From Pseudomonadota bacterium (GTDB lineage: Bacteria > Myxococcota_A > UBA796 > SXON01): a DNA stretch of 64,000 nt. A model generated the notes under the pieces. It saw nothing but the letters and a program-made list of their open reading frames with translations, had not been told where the DNA came from and searched no databases. Below, in pieces: positions 48,375 to 58,121 of this stretch; the first letter of the stretch is position 1; each line of letters begins with the position of its first letter. A program made the translations under genes and the position numbers. The DNA is taken from NCBI GenBank assembly GCA_030684355.1, contig JAUXTN010000248.1, positions 1 to 64,000 on the forward strand, written 5' to 3'.

Positions 48375-49847
48375 TCAACCTCCCCACGGGTCTTGGGAAC
48401 CATCTCCGGCCGGCTCCGGCTGCGGAGCGGGAGCGGGCGTCGGCGCGGGTGCGCCCCCCGGATCGGGGGATGGAGCGGGCACGGGCGCAGGCTGACCGGG
48501 CGCGGGTGGCGTCACAGGCGTCTGATCCGGCGCCGGAGCGGCGGGGACGATGGCGGCCTCGTCTTCCTTCTTGCGCTCGTCCTGCTCCCGCTTCAACCGT
48601 TCGTCATCCCGGCGGCGCTTGTCCTCGACCTTCTTCTGCTCCTTCTTGATGGACGCAACCCAGGCGTCGATCTCGTCCGCCGGCTTGCCGCCCGCGCGGC
48701 GGTAGTCCTCGATGGACTGCAAAGCCGCGTCGTAGGCCTTCATGTAGTCCCCGTACAGGACCCCGAGGTTCCGATGCGGCTCGGGGTTGCTGGGCGAGAG
48801 ACGAAGCGCCTCGAGATAGGCCTTCTTCGCGTCCTCGAACCGTCCTTCTCCGCGGTAGGAGATGCCGAGGTTGAGCTGCACGCCCCCGTCCTTCGGGACG
48901 ATCTTGGCCGCGCGCTCGAGCAGGGGCGTCGCGTCCGTCCAGCTCCGGTTGTCCATGTGGTAGCCGGCCAGGTACAGGAGCGCCGGGAGCTGGTAGGGGT
49001 CGAGCTCCAGGGCCTTCTGGAAGCTCTGGACGGCGTCACCGCTGTAATCGAGCCGGTAGTAGACCTCGCCGAGCACCGCGTAGAGCCGGGCGTTGCCCTT
49101 GGCGCCGTCGATGTCGTTCTGCGCCTTCTGCAGGGTGAAGCGGGCGAGATCGAACTGCTTCGTGTCCAGGTACACGAGCGCGAGCTCGTTGTAGACGGGG
49201 ATCGCCTTGCTGTTGATGCCAAGGGCGGCCTTGGCTTCAGCGATGGCCTCGTCAAACCGACGCAGCTGCCGGAGGCCGGAGATCGTCGCGACGCGGAGAT
49301 CCACGCTATCGGGCGCGTAGCGGGAACCCGCCTGGAAGCTCGCCAGCGCGAGGTCGGTCCGGCCAGCAGACATCGAAATCACGCCGAGGTTGAGCCATGC
49401 CTTCGCGAAGGTTGGATCCACCTCGGTCGCGCGGGTCCAGGCGCGGCGCGCCTCGGCCTCCTGACCCAGGATCTGGTGGGCCACGCCGATGTTGTAGTGG
49501 ATCGCGGCCACGTCCGGGTTCTCGGTCACCTGGGCCTGGAGGACCTCCAAGGCCCGCTGCGCCCGGCTCTGATCGCCGGTCGTGAGCATCGCCGCGGCCT
49601 CGTTGACCTGCCGCGCGACGGCCCTCGGACGGGATTCGGCTGCGGAAGGCGGCTCGACCGCAGCACCCGTGAGGGCCGCAGGATCGGTCGCACCGACCGG
49701 AGACGCCGGGGTGACGGGCGCGTCGACCGGCGCAGGTGCCGGGGCGGCCTCGACCGGGGTCGGGGTCGCGGAGACGGCCGCGGTGGTCGTTCCGGCCTTC
49801 GGGACACAGCCCACCAGCAGCGCAAGCAGCGCGAGGCGAGAGGTCAT
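48375..49847 (-). CDS. TPR lipoprotein, GltE/AglT-like
   Basis: 490 residues. Lipobox LLVGC (residues 10-14), a Pro/Ala/Thr-rich linker to about 75, then roughly nine TPR units (IHYNIGVAHQILGQEAEARRA, AWLNLGVISMSAGRTDLALA, VQLNLGISYRGEGRFEDAKK). A charged helix follows (KKEQKKVEDKRRRDDERLKRE) and a Pro-rich tail ending DPWGG. Length, lipobox and TPR content match the outer-membrane-anchored AglT/GltE gliding lipoprotein of Myxococcus, which I infer is its relative. It overlaps the upstream TPR gene by four bases. Confidence 0.8.
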   Translation of the reverse strand: MTSRLALLALLVGCVPKAGTTTAAVSATPTPVEAAPAPAPVDAPVTPASPVGATDPAALTGAAVEPPSAAESRPRAVARQVNEAAAMLTTGDQSRAQRALEVLQAQVTENPDVAAIHYNIGVAHQILGQEAEARRAWTRATEVDPTFAKAWLNLGVISMSAGRTDLALASFQAGSRYAPDSVDLRVATISGLRQLRRFDEAIAEAKAALGINSKAIPVYNELALVYLDTKQFDLARFTLQKAQNDIDGAKGNARLYAVLGEVYYRLDYSGDAVQSFQKALELDPYQLPALLYLAGYHMDNRSWTDATPLLERAAKIVPKDGGVQLNLGISYRGEGRFEDAKKAYLEALRLSPSNPEPHRNLGVLYGDYMKAYDAALQSIEDYRRAGGKPADEIDAWVASIKKEQKKVEDKRRRDDERLKREQDERKKEDEAAIVPAAPAPDQTPVTPPAPGQPAPVPAPSPDPGGAPAPTPAPAPQPEPAGDGSQDPWGG

Positions 49848-52800
49848 TGGCCACCTCCGGACGTGGTGGGTTCCAACTCGATCGACTCGGGGCCGGCGAA
49901 GGGCACCGCAACGGAGCCCGCGGCGCCGCGCGCTTCCTTGCGCTCGGCCGGGTATTCGTTCGGGTACCGATCATTGAGCGCGATGAGCGCCTTGGTGTTC
50001 CACTCGGACCACCGCTTCTCGCCGCGCGCCTTCTCGAGCGCAGCGACGAGACGCGACTTCGCCCGGTCTTCCGCGGGAATGCGGAACTGCTGATCGATGG
50101 TGTCACGGAAGATGATCTCTTCGTCCTCGCTTAGGCCCTTGGGCGACGGGATGTTGTACGCCATGTCGGCGTACGCGAAGTAGCCCATGCCTTGCAGGTA
50201 CAGCGCGGCGGCCGCGGTGTCGTAGTCCTGGTAGGTCTGGATGAGCTGGACCGCGCCCTCCGTGATGATCTTCAGCTCTTCCGGCTTGGTCTTCAGCAGG
50301 ATGTCGACGTTCTTGGCCTCACTGGTGGTCCACTTGACCACCTTGAAGGTCTCGTACCGCGACACGAGCTGCCCGAGCGCGCCTTCCGCGGCGAGGCTCC
50401 GGGTGCGGGCCGTGAGCCCCGCGCCCACGGTGGCGCCGTACGCGCCCTGGACCTGGCTCCAGGCCTGCACGGAGCGGCGGGAGTCGCCCCGCTTCTCGTA
50501 GATCTTGGCGGTGCGGTACCACGCCTCGACGAGGTGATTGCCGTCCGTGCGGGGGTAGCGCTTCACGTACCTTGCGTAGAAGTCGAGCGCCTCGGTTTCG
50601 CTGACGAGGGCCCACTGGTCCCCCGCGCGCCAATACGCGGCTTCGGCATCCGGCTGGTCCGAGTACTGTGTCGCGTACCGCTCGAACATGCGTGCGGCAC
50701 CGGCGTGATCGCCGACACCGACGCGGAGGAACGCCGCGTTGAACAGCGCCGCCGGGCTGAACTCGTAGTCCGGGAACAGCTTGACGAGCTGCTCGTAGTA
50801 CGAGATCGCCTTGTCGAGCTGGAGGGTGGCCGAGTAGCCGTCCGCGATGCGGAAGTAGAGGGCCTTCGCGCGCTCGTCCGCCGGGAACTCCGCGATGAAG
50901 CGCTCGAAGTACCGGTTGGCGTCCCGCGACTTGCCGATGAAGTCGTAGTTGTTGCCGACGTTGTACAGCGCGAGGCTGTAGTACTTCGACTTCGGGAACT
51001 CCTTCGTGAACTCCACGAAGGCCTCCGCGGCCTCGGCGCGCTCGCCCTTGTCGGCGTACTGCTGGGCGAGGTTGAACTTCGCCTGCTCGCGGATGTCGTC
51101 GAACACCAGGGAGTTCTTCGCATCCCGGAGGTCGACCGTCAGCTTGGCGACCTTCTGGAGATCCCCCTCGTTGGCGTAGCTGTCGACCAGCATCGACGCG
51201 GAGTAGCTGGCCTCGTCGGAGCCCGGGTACATGGCGAAGATCTTCTCGAGGCGCGGGCGCGCCTCGGCGTAGTGGCCATGCTTGAACAGGATCTGCGCCG
51301 GCAGGTAGGCGAAGGCCCGGCGGTTCTTCTCGAGCAGCGGCGCCCACTCCGGGTCGGTGAACTCGCGGACCGCGAGATCGTCACAGCTCTGGATGAACGC
51401 CTTGTGCTCGTCCGACATCATGTAGCGCGTGATGTCCTTCCCGAAGGCGGAGCGGTCCACCCGCTCGACCACCGCGCCGGGCGGCACCTCGATGAGCGAG
51501 CCGTAGCGGCCCTGCACGATCTGCTCGCGCGACTTCATCAGCTGGTAGCGCGCGCCCTCGCGGTAGGGAGATCGGTCGTTCTTCAGGATCTGGACGTACT
51601 GCTTCTCGGCCTCGACGAACTGGTTCGAGCCGAAGAGGCCGAGCGCGCGGTACCACTCGTACTCGTTGTACGCGTCCGCGAACGGGAACTTCTCCAGGAA
51701 CTCGCCGTACTTCTCGGCGGCGGCCGCGTAGACCTGCGGCGAATTGGTCTCCTGGGCCTGCAGGAGGAGCCGGGTCGCCACATCGCCGAGGGAGGTCTCG
51801 ATGTAGCCGCGCGCCTTGGCGATGGCCTCGGGGTTGGACTTGTTCGCGTTGTACCAAGGCGTGCCCTCGGTGTACCTGACCGAGAGCTCTTCCATCGCCT
51901 TGGCGGAGCGATCGAGGTCCACGAGGCCCATCTTCTTGCCGTAGATCTGCGAGATCTCGTACTGGTAGACGGGGTTCTCCGGATCGAGCGGCCACTTCTT
52001 CTGGAGGTACGCGTACGTGTCGATCGAGGCCTCGAACTTGGCCTGGATGAGCAGGATCTCGGCGAGCCGCTCCACGACGTCGTGTTGCCACTTCCGCTCG
52101 CCAACCTTGTTCAGGTGGGTCGTGGCTACCTCGACCGGGGTCTTCCCCTGTCGGTCCGCCATGTCCGCGTAGGAGATGGCGAGGTACTCCACGGCCTCGG
52201 GCCGCATGTTCGAGACCTTGCCGGTGGTCTCGATGAACTGGGCGTCACTGTAGTCGAGGAGCTTGACGAGATAGCCGAGGGCCTCCTCGTACTCGTTGAC
52301 CTTGTAGTGCGACCAGCCGAGCTTGTAGATGGACTCGTCGTAGTTGCGGCCGCTCGGCCCGTCCGCGAGGACGGCCTTGTAGTACTTGATCGCGGTCGCG
52401 ACGTAGGCCGTCGGGTTCTCGCGGGGCCCGGTGAGATCGAAGTAGTACTCGCCGAGCCGCATGTTGGCGTCGTTCGAGAACGGCGAGCCCGGGAAGCGCT
52501 CCACGATGGTGAGGTAGACGTCGCGCGCGGCTTCCGGATCGTAGTGCTCGCCGTTCTGGGCGCTCAGGCACCAGGCGAGCATGTAGTAGGTGCTCGCGAG
52601 GTTTTCGTACGACGGGTACTGCGCGATGAGCCTCTTGTAGAGGTCCATCGAACGCGTGTAGGTCTTCAGCGGGGGTGGCGGGAGCGCGAGGGTCGGGTTG
52701 TTCTCGAGCTGAGCCTCGAGGCGCCCGTACTCCTCCATCTGCCCGATGAACGCGACCTCGGTCTCCTCGAAGTAGAGGTCCGCCAGGCGGAACAACATGT

Positions 52801-53131
52801 CGGCCGTGTGCGGCGACGTCGGGTACTTCGCGAGGAAGGCTTCGATCCGTGCGATCGCGACGCGCCGGAGCGCGGCCTCGGAGTCCTCCGCCCGCTGGAT
52901 GGCGTTGCCGTAGCCGGAGGAGATCTTGGCGCGCTCCTCGGCCTCGTAGGTGTCCAGGATGCTGCGGGTGTCAGCCTGCAGCTCCTTCATGCGGGAGGAG
53001 TACCGCTCCAGGGTGTCCTGGAACGTGGCCCACTCGGCGGGGTCGGAGGGGCCCGTGGCTTGATCCGCCGCGAACGCCGAAGGCGCAGCGAGGAGCAGCG
53101 CGAGCGGAAGGGGAAGCATCGGCGTCCTCAT
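49844..53131 (-). CDS. Large periplasmic TPR protein (GltD-like)
   Basis: 1095 residues. Signal peptide (MLPLPLALLLAAPSAFAADQ) and then TPR/Sel1-like helical pairs over almost the whole length, e.g. TADMLFRLADLYFEETEV, YKLGWSHYKVNEYEEALGYL, ALYNVGNNYDFIGKSRDAN, ALFNAAFLRVGVGDHAGAA. No enzyme domain. Such solenoids scaffold multiprotein complexes. Four-base overlaps with both neighbours fix it inside one operon. Size and neighbours match the GltD/NfsD-type subunit of the Glt/Nfs complex; this assignment is by context. Confidence 0.8.
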   Translation of the reverse strand: MRTPMLPLPLALLLAAPSAFAADQATGPSDPAEWATFQDTLERYSSRMKELQADTRSILDTYEAEERAKISSGYGNAIQRAEDSEAALRRVAIARIEAFLAKYPTSPHTADMLFRLADLYFEETEVAFIGQMEEYGRLEAQLENNPTLALPPPPLKTYTRSMDLYKRLIAQYPSYENLASTYYMLAWCLSAQNGEHYDPEAARDVYLTIVERFPGSPFSNDANMRLGEYYFDLTGPRENPTAYVATAIKYYKAVLADGPSGRNYDESIYKLGWSHYKVNEYEEALGYLVKLLDYSDAQFIETTGKVSNMRPEAVEYLAISYADMADRQGKTPVEVATTHLNKVGERKWQHDVVERLAEILLIQAKFEASIDTYAYLQKKWPLDPENPVYQYEISQIYGKKMGLVDLDRSAKAMEELSVRYTEGTPWYNANKSNPEAIAKARGYIETSLGDVATRLLLQAQETNSPQVYAAAAEKYGEFLEKFPFADAYNEYEWYRALGLFGSNQFVEAEKQYVQILKNDRSPYREGARYQLMKSREQIVQGRYGSLIEVPPGAVVERVDRSAFGKDITRYMMSDEHKAFIQSCDDLAVREFTDPEWAPLLEKNRRAFAYLPAQILFKHGHYAEARPRLEKIFAMYPGSDEASYSASMLVDSYANEGDLQKVAKLTVDLRDAKNSLVFDDIREQAKFNLAQQYADKGERAEAAEAFVEFTKEFPKSKYYSLALYNVGNNYDFIGKSRDANRYFERFIAEFPADERAKALYFRIADGYSATLQLDKAISYYEQLVKLFPDYEFSPAALFNAAFLRVGVGDHAGAARMFERYATQYSDQPDAEAAYWRAGDQWALVSETEALDFYARYVKRYPRTDGNHLVEAWYRTAKIYEKRGDSRRSVQAWSQVQGAYGATVGAGLTARTRSLAAEGALGQLVSRYETFKVVKWTTSEAKNVDILLKTKPEELKIITEGAVQLIQTYQDYDTAAAALYLQGMGYFAYADMAYNIPSPKGLSEDEEIIFRDTIDQQFRIPAEDRAKSRLVAALEKARGEKRWSEWNTKALIALNDRYPNEYPAERKEARGAAGSVAVPFAGPESIELEPTTSGGGQ

Positions 53132-55551
53132 CGGTCGAGGTTCTCCCGGACGATCCGGAACTGATCGTCCAGCTCACGGAGCAGGCGTGCCTGCTCCTTC
53201 CCGAGCACCATCATCTCGTCCGAAGCCGCGGCCTTGCGCAGCCAGTAAACGTCGACGATGCCCTTGTCGGCCTCGAGCACATCCGCCCGGAACTCCGCTT
53301 CGAGGTCACGGATGCCGGACCGGACGGCCTTCAACGCGACGGTCTCCGCCTCGGCGGACTCTCGCACGATGTCACGCCGGAGCTCCACGACACGCTGCGA
53401 CTCCCGCGCGAGGCGGGTCCGCACGGCGGCGATCTCCCGACCCTCCGCGGCGGCGAGGACACGGGCAGTCTCTTCGGTGTTGGCCTCGAGCACCTCCACC
53501 CCGGCCCACACCCGGTCCGTCTGGGCGTAGACCGTCGAGGCCTCTCCGTCCGTGACGTAGGTGCGGTAGACTTGGAGCTTCCGGCGCAGTTCGCCATAGC
53601 GCGCCACGATGGCGGCGCGGCGGCCGTCGTCCCCGCCCGTCGCGCTCTCCACGAGCACCGTGCGCATCACGCGCTTGCGGACGACCTCTCCCTGGAGGAT
53701 CTCCAGCTCGCCGAGCGCGGTCTCGAGCGTCCGCTGCTCGGTGACGATGGCGGCGCGGACCTTGTCGGCCTCCGCGACGGAGAGCTTGCTCTGCGCCACC
53801 TGGTCGGCCGTCGAGGACGCGAGCGCCTTGGCCTCTTGCGCGACCTGCGAGAGTCGGAACGCGCGCTGCTGCACCTCGCGGACCTGCTCTTCGTACGTGT
53901 CGGTGCGATCGGACGAGAGGTCGCTCGACGCGTCGATCGCGGTGACCGACGCGAGGACCGATGCCCGATCCTTCTGGATGAGCTGGATCTCGGTGCGGTA
54001 CTGGGCAGGCACCCGGGCCCGCAACCAGATCGCCTCGGCATCGAGGAGGCGATCCCGCATCGAGAGCGCGGCGCCGCGGATGCCGTCGACCTCCTGCCCG
54101 GCCACGACGAAGCCGCCGAGCATGTTCCCACCGCCCGACAGGGCGAGCTCCAGGTCCTTGACGATGCGCTCGCTCGCTGCGAGCTCGGCCTTCTGCTCTT
54201 CGACGGTACGCCAGGCGGTGGCGGCCCGGGAGACGTCCTCGTCACCGAGCAACATCCCCATCGCGAACGGGGGGAGGCGCTCGGAGAGGCCTGCCTCTCC
54301 GCCCGTCGCGCCTTCGAGGAGGCGCCGGAGCTGATCCGAGCTGTTGACCGCGTCGAGACGCGCCACGAGCGGGGTGTACTCGTCGATGACGCGCTCGTAG
54401 GCGACCCGCGCGTCCTCGTAGGACTCCAGCTTCATCTGGAGATGGCCCTGGAGGATCTTCAGATCCGCGGCGTAGCGATGCTCGGGGTACTTATCGAGAA
54501 AGATCCCCACTTGCTTCTGGGCGGCCGACCACCACTCCCGCGCCTGGGCGCGGCCCTTCTCCGCGGCGTCCTTGGCTGCCTGGACCTCCTCCGGCGTCTG
54601 GCGGGCACGGAGGACGGTGATGGGCTCTTCGGGCGGGAGCGCGGCGCTCGCCTGCTTCACGAAGGTCCAGACGGACTCGTAGAGCTGATCGGCGAAGTAG
54701 GGCGAGGTCCCGGGGAGCTTGCCGTACCACTCGCTGGCCAGCGCGAACTCGCCGGTTTCATAGTAGAGGCGCGCCAGCGCGAGCTGCGACAGCTCCAGGA
54801 TCTGCTGCTGGTCGGGATCGGTGGGCACCACGGTCTGGACCCGCTGGTACTCCTCGATCGCCTGCTTGTAGTTCTTCTCCCGGATCATCAAGACGCCGAG
54901 GAAGTATCGGGAACGGGAGTAGTACGGGCTGGTCGCGGGGAGCCCCTCGAACATGCCCTTCGCGCGGTTGAACTCACCGCGGCGGTAGAAGGACTTCGCC
55001 AGGGTGTAGCTGATGAGCTCGGTGGTCGGCACCTTGCCCGTCACGATGAAGTCGTTGTAGTACCGGTCGAATCGCTCGGTGTCCCCGATGATGCCGTACA
55101 CTTCCAGCAGACGACGGATGGCGTCGGGGAAATACGGGTGCTGGGGGCCCTTCTCGGAGATCGAGCGGTAGGCTTCCTCGGCGGTGCGGAAGTTGCCAAG
55201 CTCGAAGAGGGACTCGGCGAGGTACCACTCGGAGTCGCGCGCGAGGTCCATGTTCCCGAGCGCGCGGGACTGGACCAGGATGTAGAACGACGTTGCCGCG
55301 GCCTCGTAGTCCTTCACCAGGAAGAGGTAGACGGCGTCCTCGTAGCGCTCCCGGGCCTCGCCCACGCCGATGAGCCCGGACCGCTCCGTGAAGTTGCGTC
55401 GGATCTCCTCGGACTGCCGCTGGAGAGTCGTCGCTTCGGTTTCCAGATCACGCATCCGGTCCGGCGGCGCCTTCTCCGCCGCGTTCGCGACGGGCGCGAG
55501 GAGGAGGGCCAGGATCAGACCGACGCGCGCGGCGCTACCGCTGCTCGGCAT
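53128..55551 (-). CDS. Periplasmic TPR/coiled-coil protein (GltC-like)
   Basis: 807 residues. Signal peptide (VGLILALLLAPVANAAEK). The N-terminal half holds TPR pairs (AVYLFLVKDYEAAATSFYILV, SYTLAKSFYRRGEFNRAKGMF, ALARLYYETGEFALASEWYG). The C-terminal half is long coiled coil with Glu/Arg/Ala heptads, ending EQARLLRELDDQFRIVRENL. This layout suits a rod spanning the periplasm; GltC/NfsC in Myxococcus is also a TPR periplasmic protein. Overlaps the upstream gene by 17 bases and the downstream one by four. Confidence 0.78.
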   Translation of the reverse strand: MPSSGSAARVGLILALLLAPVANAAEKAPPDRMRDLETEATTLQRQSEEIRRNFTERSGLIGVGEARERYEDAVYLFLVKDYEAAATSFYILVQSRALGNMDLARDSEWYLAESLFELGNFRTAEEAYRSISEKGPQHPYFPDAIRRLLEVYGIIGDTERFDRYYNDFIVTGKVPTTELISYTLAKSFYRRGEFNRAKGMFEGLPATSPYYSRSRYFLGVLMIREKNYKQAIEEYQRVQTVVPTDPDQQQILELSQLALARLYYETGEFALASEWYGKLPGTSPYFADQLYESVWTFVKQASAALPPEEPITVLRARQTPEEVQAAKDAAEKGRAQAREWWSAAQKQVGIFLDKYPEHRYAADLKILQGHLQMKLESYEDARVAYERVIDEYTPLVARLDAVNSSDQLRRLLEGATGGEAGLSERLPPFAMGMLLGDEDVSRAATAWRTVEEQKAELAASERIVKDLELALSGGGNMLGGFVVAGQEVDGIRGAALSMRDRLLDAEAIWLRARVPAQYRTEIQLIQKDRASVLASVTAIDASSDLSSDRTDTYEEQVREVQQRAFRLSQVAQEAKALASSTADQVAQSKLSVAEADKVRAAIVTEQRTLETALGELEILQGEVVRKRVMRTVLVESATGGDDGRRAAIVARYGELRRKLQVYRTYVTDGEASTVYAQTDRVWAGVEVLEANTEETARVLAAAEGREIAAVRTRLARESQRVVELRRDIVRESAEAETVALKAVRSGIRDLEAEFRADVLEADKGIVDVYWLRKAAASDEMMVLGKEQARLLRELDDQFRIVRENLDR

Positions 55552-56188
55552 CGGAGATCCGCTCGCACTTCAGCTCGAAGTCCACCCGCGCACGCTCGTC
55601 GAAGCTGCTCGCCGCGCCGCCCTTGTCGGTCAAGATACTGCGGACGGTGCACGCCTTGCCGAGCTCCGCCTCGAAGGCGTAGTTGCTCCGCACGTCGATC
55701 TCGTAGTTCCGCGCATAGCTGAAGATGCCGAAGCCGGTCGGTCGGATCTTGAAGTCCACCGAGAGGTTGTGGCTGCCGGGCGGGATCGCGCCCTCGCTGA
55801 TCTTGAACTCGCGCGTCTCGTTCAGGCTGCCGTTGGGGTCGGTCTTGCTGAACTTGCTCTGCCCGTCGAGCAGGTAGGTCACGCTCTCCAGCTTGAAGCC
55901 TCCGCCCAGGCGGTTCACATGCCACACCGTGGCACGTGCGCCCGTGGAGGCTCCCTGGATCACGATCTCCTTGAGGAGCTGCAACGTCGCCTTCGAGCGG
56001 AACACCCGCTCTTTCAGTCCGTCCACCTGCTCTTCCACGTTGAGCAGCTCGCGGTTGAAATCACCGGCGTCATCGGCCGCCGTCATCTCGAGAGGCTCTT
56101 CGGTCACTCCCGTGCCGTCCTGGGCCAGGGCGTGCGTGCTCCCTACCCCGAGCGCGATCACGACAGCCCACCAGCGATTACGAAGCAT
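55535..56188 (-). CDS. Secreted coiled-coil/beta protein, first gene of Glt-like operon
   Basis: 217 residues from ATG 56188 (GGGAGAAC upstream). Signal peptide (WWAVVIALGVGSTHALAQ), a coiled coil (ELLNVEEQVDGLKERVFRSK), then a compact beta domain (WHVNRLGGGFKLESVTYLLD, GAIPPGSHNLSVDFKIRPTG, FSYARNYEIDVRSNYAFE). I have seen similar proteins in myxobacterial genomes next to TPR genes but know no function. A near-consensus promoter lies 24 bases before its start, so it opens the operon. Confidence 0.72.
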   Translation of the reverse strand: MLRNRWWAVVIALGVGSTHALAQDGTGVTEEPLEMTAADDAGDFNRELLNVEEQVDGLKERVFRSKATLQLLKEIVIQGASTGARATVWHVNRLGGGFKLESVTYLLDGQSKFSKTDPNGSLNETREFKISEGAIPPGSHNLSVDFKIRPTGFGIFSYARNYEIDVRSNYAFEAELGKACTVRSILTDKGGAASSFDERARVDFELKCERISDAEQR

Positions 56189-56218
56189 TCCGTTGTTCTC
56201 CCGCGATCGGTAGCGCCG

Positions 56219-56248
56219 ACCATACCGACCGCCCACCTACCGTGTCAA
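56219..56248 (-). promoter_or_regulatory. Promoter of the Glt-like operon
   Basis: Minus-strand TTGACA (56248-56243), 18-base spacer, TATGGT (56224-56219). Perfect -35 and 4/6 -10. Predicted start about 56212, 24 bases before the ATG at 56188. It lies just after dacB and its 3' hairpin. Confidence 0.65.
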
Positions 56249-56283
56249 TGATGAGCCCGCCAACGAGACGAGCGCGCTCGCCC

Positions 56284-57849
56284 TCACTGAGGCGGAGGCT
56301 CCGCCTCGACCCCATCCGCCACGTTCCCTGTCGCCCCGGCCACGGTGAGGACCAGCCGATCATGGGCCTTCCGGGCTCGGGACAGCGCGCCATCGAGTTC
56401 GTTGACCAGGAACGTAAAAGCATAGACCTCGTCGTCCGCGGCGTGAACATAGCCAGCGAGGCAATGCACGCCCGAAAGTGTGCCTGTCTTGCCCCTTACG
56501 CGCCCCGCCATCCCGTCCTCCCGGAAGCGTGACCAGAGCGTCCCGTCGCGGCCGCCCACCGACAGGCTCGCGACGTACTCGGGCCCCAGGTCTGGGCTCC
56601 GGTACATGTCGAGGAGGACGGCGTTGACCGCGCTCGGACGCAGCATCACGTCCCGGGAGAGCCCGGAGCCGTTGACGAGCCGGTACTGGTCCGCCGGAAC
56701 CCCCAGGCTGGCGAGGTAGTCCGCGATGACGCGCACGCCGTTCTCCGTCGTACCGGGCAGCCCGTACCGTTCGGCCCCCACGGACCGGAGAACCTGCTCC
56801 GCCATGAAGTTGTTGGAGTGCTTGCTCGTGGTCGCGACGATCTCGGCGAGCGACTCCGAGTCGATCCGGTGGAAGAGCGGGGCGTCCGGAGGGGTCGCGC
56901 CCGCGCGGAAGCTCCCCTTCACCTTGATGCCCTGCTGCTTGAAGACGGACTGCATCGCGCCGATGTAGTTCCCGAGCGGATCTGCGAGGGTGCGGTAGTA
57001 GAAGTCGGTCTGGCTCTCGGCGGGGATGTTTCCGGTCAACGTGAACGTCGTGATCTTCTGCGTCTCCTCATCCAACGTCCGCTCGATCTTCACCCATTTG
57101 CGGCTGTTCTTGGATCCCGTGACGAGCTTGTTCTCCAGCACGACAGCAGCAGTCGGACAGTCGAACTCGGCGATCGCGGCCTGTCCGGGGCCCGCGCCCG
57201 GACGCACCACCATCGTGGCGACGTTGTAGTTGACGGAGAGCGCTCCCAACGTGGCGAAATAGGTAGGACCGCTCTCCAGGTCCTCTTCCTTGTCCCAGCC
57301 GGGGATGAGCGTGGTGCCCGCGAAGTAGCGGTCGTCGAAGACGATGTCACCCTTCACTTCTTTGATGCCGCGAACCTTCAGATCCTGGGTCATCCGCCAC
57401 ATGCGCTCGACGACCATCGTCGGATCGCCCTGTCCCTTCACGTACAGGCTCCCAGCGAGGACCCCGTCCGCGCCCAGCTCTCCATCGTGGAGGATCCAGG
57501 TCGGGAAATGGTACTCGGGGCCGAGCGCGCGGAGCGCGGCAGCGGTCGTCAAGAGCTTCATGGTGCTGGCCGGCACCAGCGATCGGTCCTCGCCCCAGGA
57601 ATAGACCTCCTCGCCGGTCCGGACGTTCACGACCTGGAGGCTCACCACCGAGTCCGCGAAGATCGGATCCTGGGAGACCGACTCCAGCGCGGACGCGAGC
57701 GGAGACCTCTTGATCGTGTCGGCCAGCGTCGGCGGCGAGACCGCGGCGCCGATGGGGGCGGAGGATTCCGCGCCAACGCCTCCGCCATCCTGCGCGAACG
57801 CGGGCACGGCGAGGGCGATGAGCAGTGCGAGGCGCTTGGGAAGACGCAT
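56284..57849 (-). CDS. dacB: D-Ala-D-Ala carboxypeptidase/endopeptidase (S13)
   Basis: 521 residues from ATG 57849. Signal peptide (RLALLIALAVPAFAQ). Penicillin-binding S13 serine peptidase with SxxK in VPASTMKLLTTAAALRAL, SxN in SKHSNNFMAEQ and KTG in VRGKTGTLSG. It trims peptide stems and cuts cross-links in peptidoglycan. Length agrees with DacB. A hairpin lies on its stop codon. Divergent from sppA, 272 bases apart. Confidence 0.93.
   Translation of the reverse strand: MRLPKRLALLIALAVPAFAQDGGGVGAESSAPIGAAVSPPTLADTIKRSPLASALESVSQDPIFADSVVSLQVVNVRTGEEVYSWGEDRSLVPASTMKLLTTAAALRALGPEYHFPTWILHDGELGADGVLAGSLYVKGQGDPTMVVERMWRMTQDLKVRGIKEVKGDIVFDDRYFAGTTLIPGWDKEEDLESGPTYFATLGALSVNYNVATMVVRPGAGPGQAAIAEFDCPTAAVVLENKLVTGSKNSRKWVKIERTLDEETQKITTFTLTGNIPAESQTDFYYRTLADPLGNYIGAMQSVFKQQGIKVKGSFRAGATPPDAPLFHRIDSESLAEIVATTSKHSNNFMAEQVLRSVGAERYGLPGTTENGVRVIADYLASLGVPADQYRLVNGSGLSRDVMLRPSAVNAVLLDMYRSPDLGPEYVASLSVGGRDGTLWSRFREDGMAGRVRGKTGTLSGVHCLAGYVHAADDEVYAFTFLVNELDGALSRARKAHDRLVLTVAGATGNVADGVEAEPPPQ
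56289..56307 (-). terminator. Hairpin overlapping end of dacB
   Basis: Perfect eight-base stem GAGGCGGA / TCCGCCTC with three-base loop, within the last codons before the dacB TGA. No T-tract follows, so it may be Rho-assisted or protect the message end. The Glt-operon promoter starts about 40 bases further on. Confidence 0.4.
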
Positions 57850-58094
57850 TGGGGGACCTGGGGCGAGACGCGCCGAGGAGTTTGACACCGACGCGCGGGG
57901 AAGCGGGAGGCAAATCGACGAAGACGGTCCGACCATCCTCCCGCGAGTCGCCCGGCTGTGCAAGAACTTAGAGTAAAAAAGCCGACATGCATCCCCATCG
58001 TTGAACGCGAATCGAACCCCGCCCTTGCCTCGCGGCACGAGAAGGGCGGCTGCGAGCCCGCGGCGGCCGCGCCGCCGTCCCCCGACCGGGCAGT

Positions 58095-58100
58095 TATTAT
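58095..58100 (+). promoter_or_regulatory. Possible -10 of sppA
   Basis: TATTAT (5/6 match to TATAAT) 22 bases before the sppA ATG, in the low-GC part of the divergent dacB-sppA gap (an AT-rich run TAGAGTAAAAAAG also lies at about 57971-57983). No good -35 is present 17 bases upstream, so this is tentative. Confidence 0.3.
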
Positions 58101-58121
58101 CGCGGTCGCTTCGGAGCCTCG

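Noticed and set aside
50192..53164. 990-codon plus-strand frame opposite the large TPR gene
   Set aside because: Antisense of a well-supported TPR protein; no signal or fold.
57850..58121. Sigma-54 promoter for dacB or sppA in the divergent gap
   Set aside because: A TTGCAC is present, but no GG element is correctly spaced upstream.
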